Below are positions 33,301 through 45,978 of a stretch of 64,000 nucleotides of DNA, piece after piece. Under the pieces are notes generated by a model that was not told the origin of the DNA, did no database searches, and saw nothing but the letters and a program-made list of their open reading frames with translations. Numbering within the stretch: position 1 is the stretch's first letter; the number at the start of each line of letters is the position of its first letter. Both the position numbers and the translations under genes were made by a program. Source of the DNA: Aquatica leii (lineage: Eukaryota > Arthropoda > Insecta > Coleoptera > Lampyridae); NCBI GenBank assembly GCA_035610365.1, contig CM069435.1, forward strand, positions 770,001-834,000, written 5' to 3'.

Positions 33301-36000
33301 TGGGGTTATAATTTATTCTTGACATCGCTAACAAGCAACATTTTTCAACACATATTTCAATTTTTTTCATACTGCATACCAATTATTGAAAACTATAAGG
33401 TCGCTTGACTCGAATTTGATTTATTGAAACGTGAAATTCTAATAAACATGATCCTGCATAACAAACCTCCATGTTTATTAAAATTTTTGTCAAAGATCAT
33501 TTTTATGTCATCATTTCAAGCTTGACTTGAAGTCAATGTAGTTACTACATAGGACTGATTGTCTATTTGCGTTACACGAGATAAAATTGCGTTCTCTTTA
33601 AAATAATGTTATAAACAACAACCATAAAATAGTATACCAGTAACAAAAATGCATAATTGTGGTAAAGTGTCATTAATATTTTCTCAGTGTTTAATTTAAT
33701 AAAATAAACAGTAAGCTAAACATAAAAAAACAGTTATTATAAAACCGACCCGGTATGCACAAAAACTTCTACAATTTGTTATTAAAAAAAATATTTTGTT
33801 ATATATTGCAATGAATATATTATTTTATGTAATTTACATAAATTGTAAACCTACTTAATACATTTTTAGATTATTTTAATTTGAAAATTGATACAAAATA
33901 TTATTTGTAAATTATAATTTATTTAAATAATAATATTTAGATTTTTAGGTTAACGATTAAGGATCCTATTCTAAATTAAATGTGATAAACTTGACAGTAT
34001 AAATATTTGTAGTAACATTTATTAATAATTCGATTTGTTTACTATTATTTATTTAAATTTGACATATTTTAATTTCAAAAAAATTATTTGAAAGCGTGTT
34101 TGTTAGTTTAACTAGTAGCTAGAAGTATGTTAGTAAATGCTTTTTTTTTCTATTTCTTTCAATTTTGTAAGCTTTAAAGTTACTTTTCTTATACAAATTA
34201 ATTAATTGAAAATTTTTTAATTATCGTTTTGTTGTTTGTATATGTTGTAATAAAAACTAAAAATTAAGCTAATACCAAACAATCAGTTGATCGATAATTT
34301 AAAATACTAAATGTCAATTACAAAAATAAACTCTTGTAATACCATAATTAAAAAGCAAGTTTCGTTTAAATATGCAAGATTTAAGTACTTACAATCACTT
34401 ACTCACTACAAAAGTTTTAATTTAAAGTCTGTACATAATAAATATTGTTGAATATATTATAATAAACTGTTTTGTAACAGTTCAAACATGCCATTATAGT
34501 TTTAAAATATCTTATACAAAAATAAAACATTTTTGGATTGAGCTAATAGATAATAAAATGTTTATCAAATTGCTTTTTTCTGCCAATTATAGGTATCAGT
34601 TTCTTTTTATTTATTTCTTCTAAGTATAAAGTTTTTTTATATTTGTATATTTATTAAGTTGCCATAACAAGAAACTGATATTCTTATGATGATTTCTAAT
34701 GTTTATATTTGTATTTTTCAAATAGATTCATAATAAAAGTGTTTAATAACTTTTGACGTATTTTACAAATTTTGCTGTTTAAAAATTCATTAAAACATAT
34801 GTAACTAGAAAACATTTTATAATTTAATAGTAATGGTTTGACAATGGTTTCTAGAATCGCTTGTTATTAATAATTCTTAAATAAAATTAATTGTAATTTA
34901 TGAAATTAAATATTTTTACTATATGGTTTTGTAAGGTATATAAACTTTACGTGTACGTGTAAATTCATAAGTGTTGTTATAGTAAACTAAAAGAAAAATA
35001 AGATTTCATATAAACAAGATTTATATATAATAGTAGACATTCTATTTAATATTAATAAAGATGTAGAATATTACAATTTACTACTCGACTCTAAACTGTT
35101 TGGTTATATAATTAAGAAGTTGACTCTCTTAGCTGTCAACAAGTTATTTGTTAGTGATTAGTGGTCTTCAACACGTCTACGTTTAGTTTTAATGTTGTAA
35201 CTAAGTACTTAGTTTGTTGGTATCAACTATTTCTTTGTCATAAAAAAGTTGACTGTATTACATTTTTTCTTAAAAAAAAAAACAAACAATAATAATAATT
35301 GTAATACGTAGTTTTAATTACGAATTTGTTTGTTAAAGCCACTGTGTCACATAACATAGTAACGTTTGCTTTGTTCACATTAGACATATTTATAACAAAA
35401 ATAAATATAAATAAAAATATAATAAGAAACAATTAAGATTAATAAAAATTAAATAAAAACAAAAAAAAATTGTTTTAGTGTCTTTAGTTCATTTTATAAG
35501 AATAAAATCGAAAGTTATCTATCACAAATCTATCACGTTTTATTCAAAAATGTTTGTGTAAACATGTTCATAAACAAATCAAAAAAGCGAAGATTTAAAA
35601 ACACTCATGCATAGAATTTAACAACATTCTTAGGTTTCCCTTTATTTTTTTAGGATATCAAATTACTGTAGTAATTTAAACACAAACTAATTTTGCAGAA
35701 AATATTTATTGATTTTTTTAAGATACGTTTGTACGTTTAGTATCCATGGAAATGTCAATAACTACTTAATAAAATTGTCAAAAAATTAATGTTTATGTTA
35801 ACTCTTTTCATTGACGCTACGTTAGTTATGAAACAAGATCATAAAATAAATTATAAATTAAATAATAGTGATTTATTGTACAGATATTTGGACGTTAAAG
35901 AACGTCTAAAAACTTAGTATCTAGCTTTTGCAGAAATATTAGAAAATAAATAAATATACACTATTTACCCAAAAAAAAATAATTTAATGTTTTATGGTGA
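33300..36000. other. AT-rich stretch, nothing recognised
   Basis: About 2.7 kb of very AT-rich sequence on both strands without recognisable genes or repeats. Confidence 0.5.
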
Positions 36001-36315
36001 AAGTTTTATGTCTAAAATTTGTTATTACTAATAGAAATGTATAAATCCAAAAACGGTAGAATGTTGTTATTTGGAATCTCGACAGTGAATTTAATGCGGG
36101 GGTGTATCTTATTAAGAAAGTCTAAAAAGGTTTCAATATGAGAATTATTCTCTTGGAAAATACAAAAAACATCATCAACGTATCTGTTCCAAAGAATGAC
36201 CTGTTTCTTAAAAAGTTCACTATTAGTTATGTGTTGACATTCTAAATTGTCCATGAAAATTTCAGCTAAAATTGGTGAGAGTGAGGATCCCATAACCAGT
36301 TCTTCTATTAGTTGA
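36000..36315 (-). pseudogene. Penelope-like element reverse transcriptase fragment
   Basis: A 93-codon frame (36012-36293) covers the catalytic palm of a Penelope-type reverse transcriptase: MGSSLSPILAEIFMDNLE, then LWNRYVDDVFCIFQ with the intact YVDD box, then IKFTVEIPNNNILPFLDLYI. Upstream the frame stays readable only to about 36315. No GIY-YIG endonuclease was found. It is a short island of an element that is otherwise gone. A hammerhead-like motif of the kind known from Penelope terminal repeats lies 360 bp away at 36675, in the opposite orientation. Confidence 0.85.
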
Positions 36316-36331
36316 AAAATAGACGTATTGA

Positions 36332-36409
36332 ATTGGAAAAAAAATTATTGGTACAAAATAACTTACATGTGAATAACACAATTTTGTACCAATAATATTT
36401 TTTTCCAAT
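36332..36409. repeat. Near-perfect inverted repeat (hairpin)
   Basis: Arms 36332-36359 and 36381-36409 pair over about 28 bases with a single-base difference in an A/T run, and a loop of 21 bases. The arm contains ATTATTGGTACAAAAT. It directly follows the truncated end of the Penelope RT fragment. Confidence 0.85.
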
Positions 36410-36674
36410 CACATTTTGTTTGTGTGTCTGTATGTTAACATGTAATAATTTTATCTTATTCATTAATTATGTTCACTCTTTAAGAAGTGTTCTTGTTTAA
36501 TTTTTGAACGTGTTAATCAATAATTTTTACCTGACATTAGTTATATGTACTACTTAATTCAAGTAAGTTTAAAGTTTTTTATTTTTATTTATCATAATTT
36601 AAATTTTTAAAATTTTTTGAAAAATTTTATCAATTGAATGTTTTGTAATGATGTTTTTTACCTAGTTTTACTAC

Positions 36675-36718
36675 GCTTGAAGATGGCTTAATTGTTTTAC
36701 AAGCCGAAACATGTCGCC
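36675..36718 (+). ncRNA. Hammerhead-like motif near the Penelope RT
   Basis: TTGAAGA (core with C to T at its first base), extra T, stem II GGCTT/AAGCC (36685-36689 with 36701-36705), GAAA (36706-36709), palindromic ACATGT as a loopless stem III, cleavage triplet GTC (36713-36715), and GC before the core pairing with GC after the cleavage site. Only one core position departs from consensus. Confidence 0.6.
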
Positions 36719-37259
36719 AAATTAATTAAGAACAAAGAAAATAAAAATAAATGTTAATATGGTTGTCAAGATTTGAATCACTTTATTAAACTTCAACTAT
36801 ACTCAATGGATTCATTTTTTAAATTAAAAGCTAATGAGTTTATGAAAAGAACAGATTGTGTTATAACAATAAAAACAGAGTAACATTGTAAAGAAAAAGA
36901 TGAAAGGGTAGAACAATATGGTAGAATCTAAAAAGACGTTAAATAGAGACATGTCAATTTAAAAAGAGTTGATAACAGGAGTTTAACAAAAGCAAAAAAC
37001 ATATTTTTCTAAGGTTTATGCAAGACGAAACTGATCACTTTTTCTATGGCAAAAATGCAAGATAAAAACAGCATCTAAAAATTATATACCAAGACAATGT
37101 AGCTGTAGCATAATAGCTAAACATTCACAAACTTTGAAAATATTTGATGCGATTCAAAAAACCAATAGAATATTTTAGTCAAATATAAAACAAAAATATA
37201 AAAGGTAAACGAAGTAAAAAACCGGGTCGGTGTAAATACATATGTTCAAATTTGATGTT

Positions 37260-40010
37260 TTTACAAGTGTGCCATAGAGATAATTACAACCAAAAAACAA
37301 AAGAATACGAAGCCATTGATCAAAAATCTACTTTGTTGGTAAAATAAATGAACGAAGTGCTCAGTTACTGGTTGACACGATAGCAACATAAAACCGTTAT
37401 TTGTTTTAACATATTAATAGAAAATCAAAAAGCATCACCAGTAACAGTACAACTTCAAACGGCGACTGACGAAGAAATACCTCCACACGGACAAGCTAAA
37501 TATTGATTTGCAGAATAGAGTATTTGACCATCAAGAACTAGTAACCGACGTCACGGAAATAATTATTCTGAGAATAGACGTTATAAAAAATTACAAGTTC
37601 CATTTGGATATGCAAAACGGTTTTCTTTAAATTGACGGCAAACAAATTTCCTTGCATTCCTCAAAGAAGGCAACTGTACAAGTTTTATTAAGTAAAGACT
37701 TGATGGCACTCCTAAATAATAATCTTTGGAAAAATTTCATTTGCGCTGTTCAACCAATGAAAAGCAATTTTGTAGAAAAAGGATTAAATAGTGGTTAGCA
37801 GAATATTGATTCCTGCGAAAGATACAATACCAGTAAAGATCTTGAATGTCAACTCGGATTTACATTGGCCCAAACTGACTAAAATTAAAACGTTGATCTA
37901 ACAGTATGAAGATGAGTTTGCGCTGAAAAGTAGTTGCAATGAAAGAACTGACATGGTGAAGCACGAAATCAAAACGGAGATGATTTTTCTGACAAAACGA
38001 AAAGTTATTGAAAAAATAACAGATATAGAAAACCAAAGCGTAATTGAACCTTCAAATAGTCCTCAGCAATATTATTAAAAAAAATAAAAAATCAACAAGG
38101 TTTTGCGTAGATTACAGACAGCTTAATGAAGTGACAAAGAAAAACAATTATTTGATCTAGAATCGTCTTTAGGAACTCTGTCAAGATTTCAGTAGCTTTG
38201 TACTTTGGAGTGATTACTAGCAGGTAAAATTAAAATCCAAAAACCGGGAAAAAACAACATTTACGATCGGATCTGGTTTGTGGCAGTTTACCGTTATTTC
38301 CTTTGGTCTGTGTAACGTTTCTGCGACGTTTTAACGTTTGTTAGACTGCTTTGAAAGACAAGTTTAGTTTAGACGGTTCTTAAAAAAACATTTCAACAAC
38401 CTAATAGTTTTTTAGGGCAAAAAGTGAGTAAACCTGAATAATGCTACGTGTTTAAAAAGGAAGTCAATATCTTGGCCACGTCGTATCAGAAGATAGAGTG
38501 AAAACTCCGACATGGTTTGAGCATTGCAAACATAAACAATAGCAATTCACAAACATCAGGTATAAAAGTATGTACATATTGTAAAAAAAATTTTATTATT
38601 AAAACTAATTTATTTAAACTACTAAAATTATGTACAAGTTTAAACTAACCGAACTAATTAATTGTGGGTTATTTAATAAAAACACTTACGGTAATTTATA
38701 TAAAACAATAATACGCTATCACTAATAGGTTCACAGTTGTTTACTTTAAAAGTCACGTTCACTTTCCTTAATGTACACTTTTATTTATTTAAAACTTCGC
38801 ACGTGCTAATCACTTATTTATCTTTACCGTAACCACACTTAAACTTCATTCAGTAACTGCAGATACAAAAACTGACCTTCCGCATGCTTCAACACTTCTT
38901 ATACATTCGTGTTATCTCGGTCTAAAACATTCGCAAGCTTTCTGCATTTATTGTTTGCTATCTGGAATTTGGCTTTATCGAATCCTAGATTCGACGTTAT
39001 TTGCAAATGTTTCAATATTATTATTTATGTATAGTGAATTTATACTACGAACTGACTCTACCATCGTCTTTCACTTATGTTAATTAGGTTTAAAGTTTTT
39101 ATGTTATCTATTATCTAAGAAAAAGTAGAAAATTGGTTTGAATACCAATGCAAGTAACTTGACTATAGACGCAGTCTTTTCGCAGGTTTAAGATTACTAA
39201 GAAAAATATTTTAGAAGACTTTTGGTCAAGCTAAAATATTCGTCAAGTTTGTAGAACAGCTTTACACATATTTATATAAACGTAAATTTTTACTTAGAAC
39301 TCCCATTTAAAGAAAGGTCAGAAAAAAATTGTTGGAAAAGTTGAAAAAACTAGACCAAATACATAAGGCGGTTTAAAAATACTCAATTTTTCAGCAACAA
39401 ATGTGGTTTTTAGCCGGGCAACATAGTGTGGTTGCGGTTTAGTTTGTACTCCGGCCTTTTAGGGATCGTCAGTCGATTTACTAGTAATTATACAATAAAG
39501 TAGTGTATTGTAAAAAATGTGCAAAGTATAAATGAATCTTGGATAAGGCCACTTCTTTTCGATCAACCGTCGGCGCGGGAACTGTCCTCTCAAATTCTTC
39601 CTCTTGTTCATTGTGGTTTAGTCTATATCGGCAAAACTAGTTGTTCCGTCCTTACACAAGTAAACATTATTTTACTACAAGTTATAATATAGATTTTGAT
39701 GACGCCTCAGTTTTTGCGAAATCTTCAATAGGAACGTCCAAAAAAGCATAAAAATCATCAAACATCTCCAATAACTTCAATAGTCATAACGGTTTTAAAC
39801 TATCTCTTTGTTTATTTGTTACTGGTTTATTGAAGATACGACCCTTTTTTAACGTAACCTGATAAAAGTCAAACTTGTCCCACCGTTACTTCTGCGATAA
39901 ATTTGGGGTCAACTTATTCTTAAGTAACTTCTATGGAATTTAGAATCTGGCTTGGTTAACAAGTTGATTGCTTAACTATGTAGTAATTCTTTGTTAGATT
40001 ACCGTTTCCT
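37260..40010 (+). pseudogene. Decayed Ty3-type pol (protease, RT, RNase H, integrase)
   Basis: Relic unrelated to the young element at 8089. Protease: LLVDTIA near 37360 (active DTG degraded), then QLQTATDEEIPPHGQAK (about 37450). Reverse transcriptase: RFCVDYRQLNEVTKKNNY (about 38100-38150) and GSGLWQFTVISFGLCN (about 38270-38315); the YxDD box is lost. RNase H: FVEQLYTYLYKRKFLLRT (about 39247-39300). Integrase: NLESGLVNKL (about 39937-39965), the segment after the second catalytic Asp. Stops and frameshifts throughout. About 590 bp at 38560-39150 is unlike pol and may be a later insertion; the RT-to-RNase H connection falls there. LTRs not identified. Confidence 0.8.
38560..39150. other. 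Probable insertion inside the Ty3 relic
   Basis: This AT-rich block separates the RT and RNase H parts of the relic and has no readable protein. It could be a solo LTR or another non-coding element, but I could not define ends or a target duplication. Confidence 0.4.
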
Positions 40011-40329
40011 TCTTTAAGTTTTCAATTTTTTTTATGTACTAATAAAACCCCTTACGAAAGTAAGCAAAACGTTGACAAATTCGTTTACAACATCAACACG
40101 GTTCAAACCCGGAAAACGTTTTGAAATATTACAAAGAAAATAAAAATTAAACTTTGAAAAGAAAATAAATACGGAAACTCTAATTTTAAATTGTTAATCG
40201 GCAGACGGTGAAGTCAAAGTTATTCGTTATTCTGTATGATCTAGATGATATCACTTGGAATTTGTAACCTTTGACCTGTACTTGTTTAGCGTGCCAAACA
40301 GTGGTCATTCCTGTATTCAATTCAAGTAT

Positions 40330-43300
40330 CTGAGACTTTTTAGCCTAGTAAAGATTAGTATGTAAACTATGAAGAAATTTTTATACAATTTTAAACGCAA
40401 TCGTTGTTTAGTTTTAAATAATTAATTACCATATTTGAAATTAAGAATTTTGTATTTTTACTTAGTACTCGCGTGCAAAACCATTATACCCAAATATATG
40501 GCAAACATTATGGAATCTCTCTATTAAAAATTGGCAATACTCAAACGTTTTAAAAAAAATTGATGTTTAAGTGTTGGTCTACAGTAATAAGTATAAGTAA
40601 AACATTAGATCAAGAAAAGTTTATTTTCTATTTCGACATGAGAATTAGCGATTCTTACACTAAAATCCGTGTAAGAATAAGCAAATTCTTACAGAAATTT
40701 TAGTAATGCTAGTTTTTTCAAAGTTGGTATCTCTGCATCGTAAGTTGACGTTACATGAAAAAGAAATCAAAATATTGGACCTTAACAATTGAAATCCAAA
40801 TTTTGATGCCAAGATAAAAAAAAATGTCCTATTAATTCAAAGTTATTTACTTAGAAGAGTATAAAGAGATCATTTTTTATGAGATTTTAGGTTGACAGAT
40901 AAATTTCAATATGTCAAAGTGTAAGTGTTGCCAATTTAATAAAATATACAAATTTCCCAATGTTGTTCTAAAATTAAAATTATACGAAAAATATTAAATA
41001 TTGTATCAAAATAGAGAAAATAGTATAAAGCACACGTCATAGAATACGTTTCAATCACTCGACCGCTTCATAAACTCGCCGTTGCGCGGCTCGTGTATGA
41101 AAACCAGTCTCGTGATTAAAGCGCGTTCATTCTGTAACTTGTGTTTTAATATACTATTATAGCGCAAACTTCAAGAATATTTGAGGCAATTTAAGACGTC
41201 AGCATAATATTTCAATCGAAAATAAAGCAAAAATAAACAAAAGAAATCAAATCTATTAATTTTAAAGAAAAAATGTAAATAAATAAGTGCAAATTTGGTG
41301 TTTTTACGCATATGGAGTAAAGTAATTCAAATAAATTAAGTTTAAACTTTAGTACATTCGATTGGAGTACAATTATTATCATACATCAAAAACACACATG
41401 ACAAACTCCGTGAAAGTTTTACATTGCAGAACATTTGCTCAATATGGACAATGGAACATTAAAAATAAAGAAAAAAAATATAAAAATTAACGTGCATAAA
41501 GAATTTACAGTGTTCAGTAAAAAATATAAATCCGTTTGAATTATTTTAGAAGCATTGTATTCTGCGTTCGTCACTAATTGAAAATTCAAAGTTTTTTTGA
41601 GATATCAAAACAGTATTAGTAACATTTTCAGACAAAACTTTTTTAACGGTATTTTTTTACTATACGTGTTATTGTGTTAAAAGATCTATCATAATACGTG
41701 ATGGGTGTTTGACGCCCTAGTATCGTAAAGTTGCGTGTTTAGGATTGAAAGATAATCGAGTTTGAAAATTTCTGGTTAGGCAAATTAGTTCGACGCGTAA
41801 TATGGGTTTTCATCACATTTATGTTTAAATGATTTTTTGCATTGTAGAAACCAACATAATCCAAATTTGCATTTTTGGCTAAATAAATATACACTTAATA
41901 CACCCGTCAGTGCCTCCAAACAAGGATCATCGACTAGTTTCTGGGTCCACTTACCCGCAGTTTTTTCAGGAAACAAAATTACTTCAGGTGTTTACAATTT
42001 ACGTTTAGTGCAAAAGATTTAATTACAATTATATTCGAGTGCAGTGTAACTGAATGGCTTCTAACTTATCATAAGTGAATTTTTATTATTTCTAATTTTA
42101 ATTGATGTAATTTTGTCAATTAACTAAATCAATGTAGTGATTGATTCGCCTTCGGTAATCAAATTTAACCCATCAACAAGTATGGATTCGCGTGTTTTAG
42201 TTGCTGTATTTTAGTCATTAAATTTTAATAACTGTGTTTCAAATTACATACATTTTTTTGTTTAATTTTTACGTTTGTTTGGTCACTATATTAATAATTA
42301 ACTATGCAGCTTTAATGTTTTTTTATTAAATTTTAACGCTTGTATTTGAAATGTGTTAAGATCATGTTAATTTTATTCTTATTATGTCATTCATTTTTAT
42401 TGTTGCTTAATTTTAATTAACTACTTTTCTACATTGCTTTTTATTTTATAATAAATTTGTAAATTTACAAAGAATCAACCCTTTTTAATCACACCGCGAG
42501 CGCGTTTAATTTTGTGTTATAATTTCAGATTTGTGACGTTACAATTCTAAATGTAGGTTCATTAAGGGTTGCAACCAACCTAATGAGCTTCTAGGTGATC
42601 ACGGATTTAGAAACTAATGTCATAGTGTTTTGATTGGAGTTCATACTTTGTTGTTTTTCTTCAGGCATTTTTTAGTACCATTTTTTGCATCAACTATACA
42701 AATTCACTAAAGTACGTTCCATATAGTTAAGAAACAATTTTAATTTAATTGTCGATTTGAGAATATTTGTTTTAATAAGTTATCATAAAAACAGTTATTT
42801 ATAAATAATTTGAAAAAATTGTTATTAAAAAATAATTTTTTTATAAAAATTATTACATCAATATTTCAAAATAAAACTCAATTCTAATAATTAAAAATAA
42901 AATCGTAAAACTACAAGTGATTTAAATAAAATGATTAAAAAACATATAAATTACTTAAAACACAGTTAAACGGTTGTATTAATTACTAATAAATATCATA
43001 TGAAATATTTTTAACGTTTCGGTTTTTAATAGCACATCTGTCCATATTTTTTTATATGTGTTATCAAATATACTAGATTTCTTAATTTTCATATTAAAAC
43101 GATTTTATTCAAATATATTATTTTTTGATATCACATTAAAACGACATACAGTTTGTTATGTAATTGTCTAGATTATTTTATACTGAATACTTAAATAAAC
43201 GTCTTTAAAAAGTTGGTGATTTGTAAAGACCCAAAGCTAAATAATTTGCAAAAATAATTGAACAAAGTCAATGTATCTTGTGTTTTAATGATGCTAATGT

Positions 43301-45100
43301 TTAAACTGCAGGCAAACATAAATAATTACTTTAAAATAGAATACGTAAACGTGGTTTTAGAAACGATAATTGCGAATTAATGAAAGAAAAGCATTCTTAG
43401 AATAGCTAAAAGCTGGTAAAATTTTTTGTAGTAAAATTTGTATTTTTATTGCTTTAGTGATTAAAGGAAATGTCGTTGAACGCCCGTTAAGTCACTTGAC
43501 AACACAAACATTTATACAATCGTAACGTTTAGTGTTTATTCCTTATAAGCTTAAAAGAGAAAAAAAAACTATTACTAGAATATGTTTTAGAAAATTATTT
43601 ATAGGATGTTTAACAAGTGTAAACGGGAGACATTTGCATATTGTTTCGGAACACGCGTTTTGAATAAAATTATTATTATGATAAATGGACAGTGATTTAC
43701 GTAATATGTATTAAGCGAGTAATATATTTAACTTCGTAGACACCAAACTGTTAATTAAAATAATATATACGCCGTTTATTTCCATACATATGGAATTACG
43801 ACGCCCACGTCTACAGAAATAGAAATTTAAATTAAAACATTTCGGACTAAAAGTTAAATACAAAATCTAACGTATGAAAAAATGCCATTACGTAAAAGTA
43901 CAATATTCCATAAAAATGTTTACTCATTATCGAACGATAAAGTGTAATTTTTTTTTAAATAATTTTTTTTGTACTGTTTAAAAAATTATATAATAGCAAC
44001 ACCAAAAACGTAACCAAAAGAATCAAATTTAGTTCATTAAGCAAACGCTATTACATGCATTTCTTTACCATCCATTCTTAACACCTGACAGTTTTGTTAG
44101 ATGCTTCATTACAGAAGTCAAATTCATGATTAGAGGTACAAATTCTAATGATTATAGTTATTATATAACAAAAAAAACTTTAAATAAATCGCCAATTCGA
44201 TACTGAAGGTTACATGTTTTTATTTAAAATAGTTTGCTTTATTCAATTACAAAAGCTTTTTTTGTGTGAAACGTATAACGAGCTATAATGAATACACTAA
44301 GAAATCAATGAAAAAATTTGTTTTCAGTATTCAAACTTTGTTATAAACGTATTTAATTCTATATTAATTATAATACCAACTATTCATAAAATAAATTAAT
44401 AATTAATCATCTATAGCAACGTAACGTTTATTTATTGACGCAGAGTAATTTGGTATGAGTGAATATAAACTTGCTACGATTAAATTTGTTTCTATTGCTA
44501 TTGATAACTAATTTTTATTTCTTAGATTTTTTCATAAAATCTTACCAAAATATGTTATTAAAAATTGAATTCTAACAAAAACTTTTTTACGATGCTTTAC
44601 TAAAATATATTATTTATTACATTTTTACTTTTTTATAAGGAAAGTATAGCGATCAAATTTTTTTGCTAAATTTTACGTTACAAGGTCTCTGAATCAGAAA
44701 AATGTATTTTTGACAAAACATTTTTCGGTGTATGTGTGTAAAAACAGAAGTTGGCGTATCCGCCATTTTAGCAGTTTTTCTTGTATAATTTTGTAGGTAT
44801 GTAAACTATTCAAATTATTTTTACATTTTTGTATAGAGATTATTCTTCCTAACAATTCACTTAAATAAAAAAATTTCTGACATTAACAATTTATTAGATG
44901 TTTGATTTATAATTAAAAATGAATTTCAAATATAAACTAGGTTCGAATCCAGCCAGCAATAATTTTTTTAAGAACAAAATTCTATATCTTGAAGAGAAAG
45001 CAAGATACGTTAAAAATTACAATTTTTGCTGATTTACTAAAGGGAAAAGCAATATCGACGCGCACAAATATAGGGGTTAGTCAATATGACAACATATCGA
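40330..45100. other. Long AT-rich stretch with one dispersed repeat
   Basis: Apart from 40628-40920, a second copy of the spacer of the ribozyme-like unit at 31995-32280, I see nothing recognisable. Open frames near 41785-42022 on both strands have no familiar motif. A GC-richer patch at about 41040-41130 is unexplained. Confidence 0.5.
40628..40920. repeat. Second copy of the ribozyme-unit spacer
   Basis: Collinear with 31995-32280 (shared landmarks ATGAGAAT, GTTGGTATCTCT, CATCGTAAGTTGACGTTA, TTGGACCTTAACAATTG, AATGTCCTATTAATTCAAAG). It carries a small local duplication with CTTACACTAAAATCCGTGTAAG near 40655-40680 and lacks the hammerhead-like end. Confidence 0.85.
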
Positions 45101-45106
45101 TCCAGT

Positions 45107-45245
45107 TAATGATCCCTTCTTTTTAGAAGGAAACAAGGAAACAATTCGTTCAGTTTACTAGCTGGTTTCGTGTTTATTAACAAACACTTCATCAGACCGC
45201 TTCACTGAGTCAGATGACTCAGTGGAGCGGCCTGATGATGTCTAT
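45107..45245 (-). repeat. Ribozyme-like repeat with head-to-head palindrome
   Basis: Shares TTAATGATCCCTTCTTTT with the unit at 32285. The minus-strand motif (45160-45200) has an intact CTGATGA core, extra A, six-pair stem II GTGTTT/AAACAC and intact GAAAC, but the bases after GAAAC read CAG rather than GTC, so the cleavage site is lost. It is followed by a 16-bp hairpin with a 2-base loop (about 45197-45230) and a second CCTGATGATG in the opposite orientation, as if two units met head to head. Confidence 0.7.
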
Positions 45246-45975
45246 TTAAAATCACTAGTGTGCGACTATCTATTTTTATAGTAAAGGTAACATGATAGAA
45301 CTTGGGTTTTTTTACACTCCGACATATTCTACTCTAGCGATAAATTTTGTTAAGATGGGCTTTGTAACGAAACAGCAAAGGTAGCCGTAATTCTTTTCCA
45401 AATTGTATATAAGTTTTTGTCAATTGCGATTGAGCTTTGGGTTCTCGGATGCGAACCTCCTCCACCGCTTTGAAGCGAGGCATTCTCTTTGCTTAATAAT
45501 TATTCAACCAGAACAAAAATCCGTGTAAAAACCACCGTAAAAACCAAAAACTTCCGTTTCTAATAGATACGTTCTCTCTCGTAATCCGTTTTTGGTAGAA
45601 ACATATTCTTTCATGACTTGGTAAAACTTTTTACTTAATACATGAGTTTACCTGAGATTGATATTTTGTTACTTAATGTTTTGTACCTGACTAATTCTAT
45701 CTTGAACCGGTTTCCGACCCTGTTCTAAGCGGTATTTAAAAATGTGGTTTTTATACCCGTGTACCCGGTAATTAATTATAGCAAATCCCCTTGCCAGCGG
45801 TGCCTTTTCTTACATTTATGTGAATAACTGAAACCGGTAGATTGGACAGATAACTTTGGAAACAATCTCGTCGAATTTTTCGAACGGTAACCTTAGGTGC
45901 TTTTTAAATGTAATTTAAATACTTTCTGTACGTAAAAAAGTACGATTTCTGGATTTTACAGGTCGATGCGGCAAA
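45245..45975. other. Spacer before the CACTG-ended element
   Basis: No recognisable gene; slightly GC-richer than the surroundings at 45420-45480 and 45700-45800. Confidence 0.4.
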
Positions 45976-45978
45976 TTA

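Noticed and set aside
41040-41130. GC-richer patch that might be a promoter or exon
   Set aside because: No open frame with borders and no motif; left as unexplained composition.
44935-44960. GGTTCGAATCC, a match to the tRNA B box, followed by a T run
   Set aside because: No A box upstream, the T stem does not pair and there is no acceptor stem. At most a relic of a tRNA-derived repeat.
45160-45200. Active hammerhead at this copy
   Set aside because: The core is intact but the GTC cleavage triplet and stem III are replaced by CAG, so self-cleavage is not expected.
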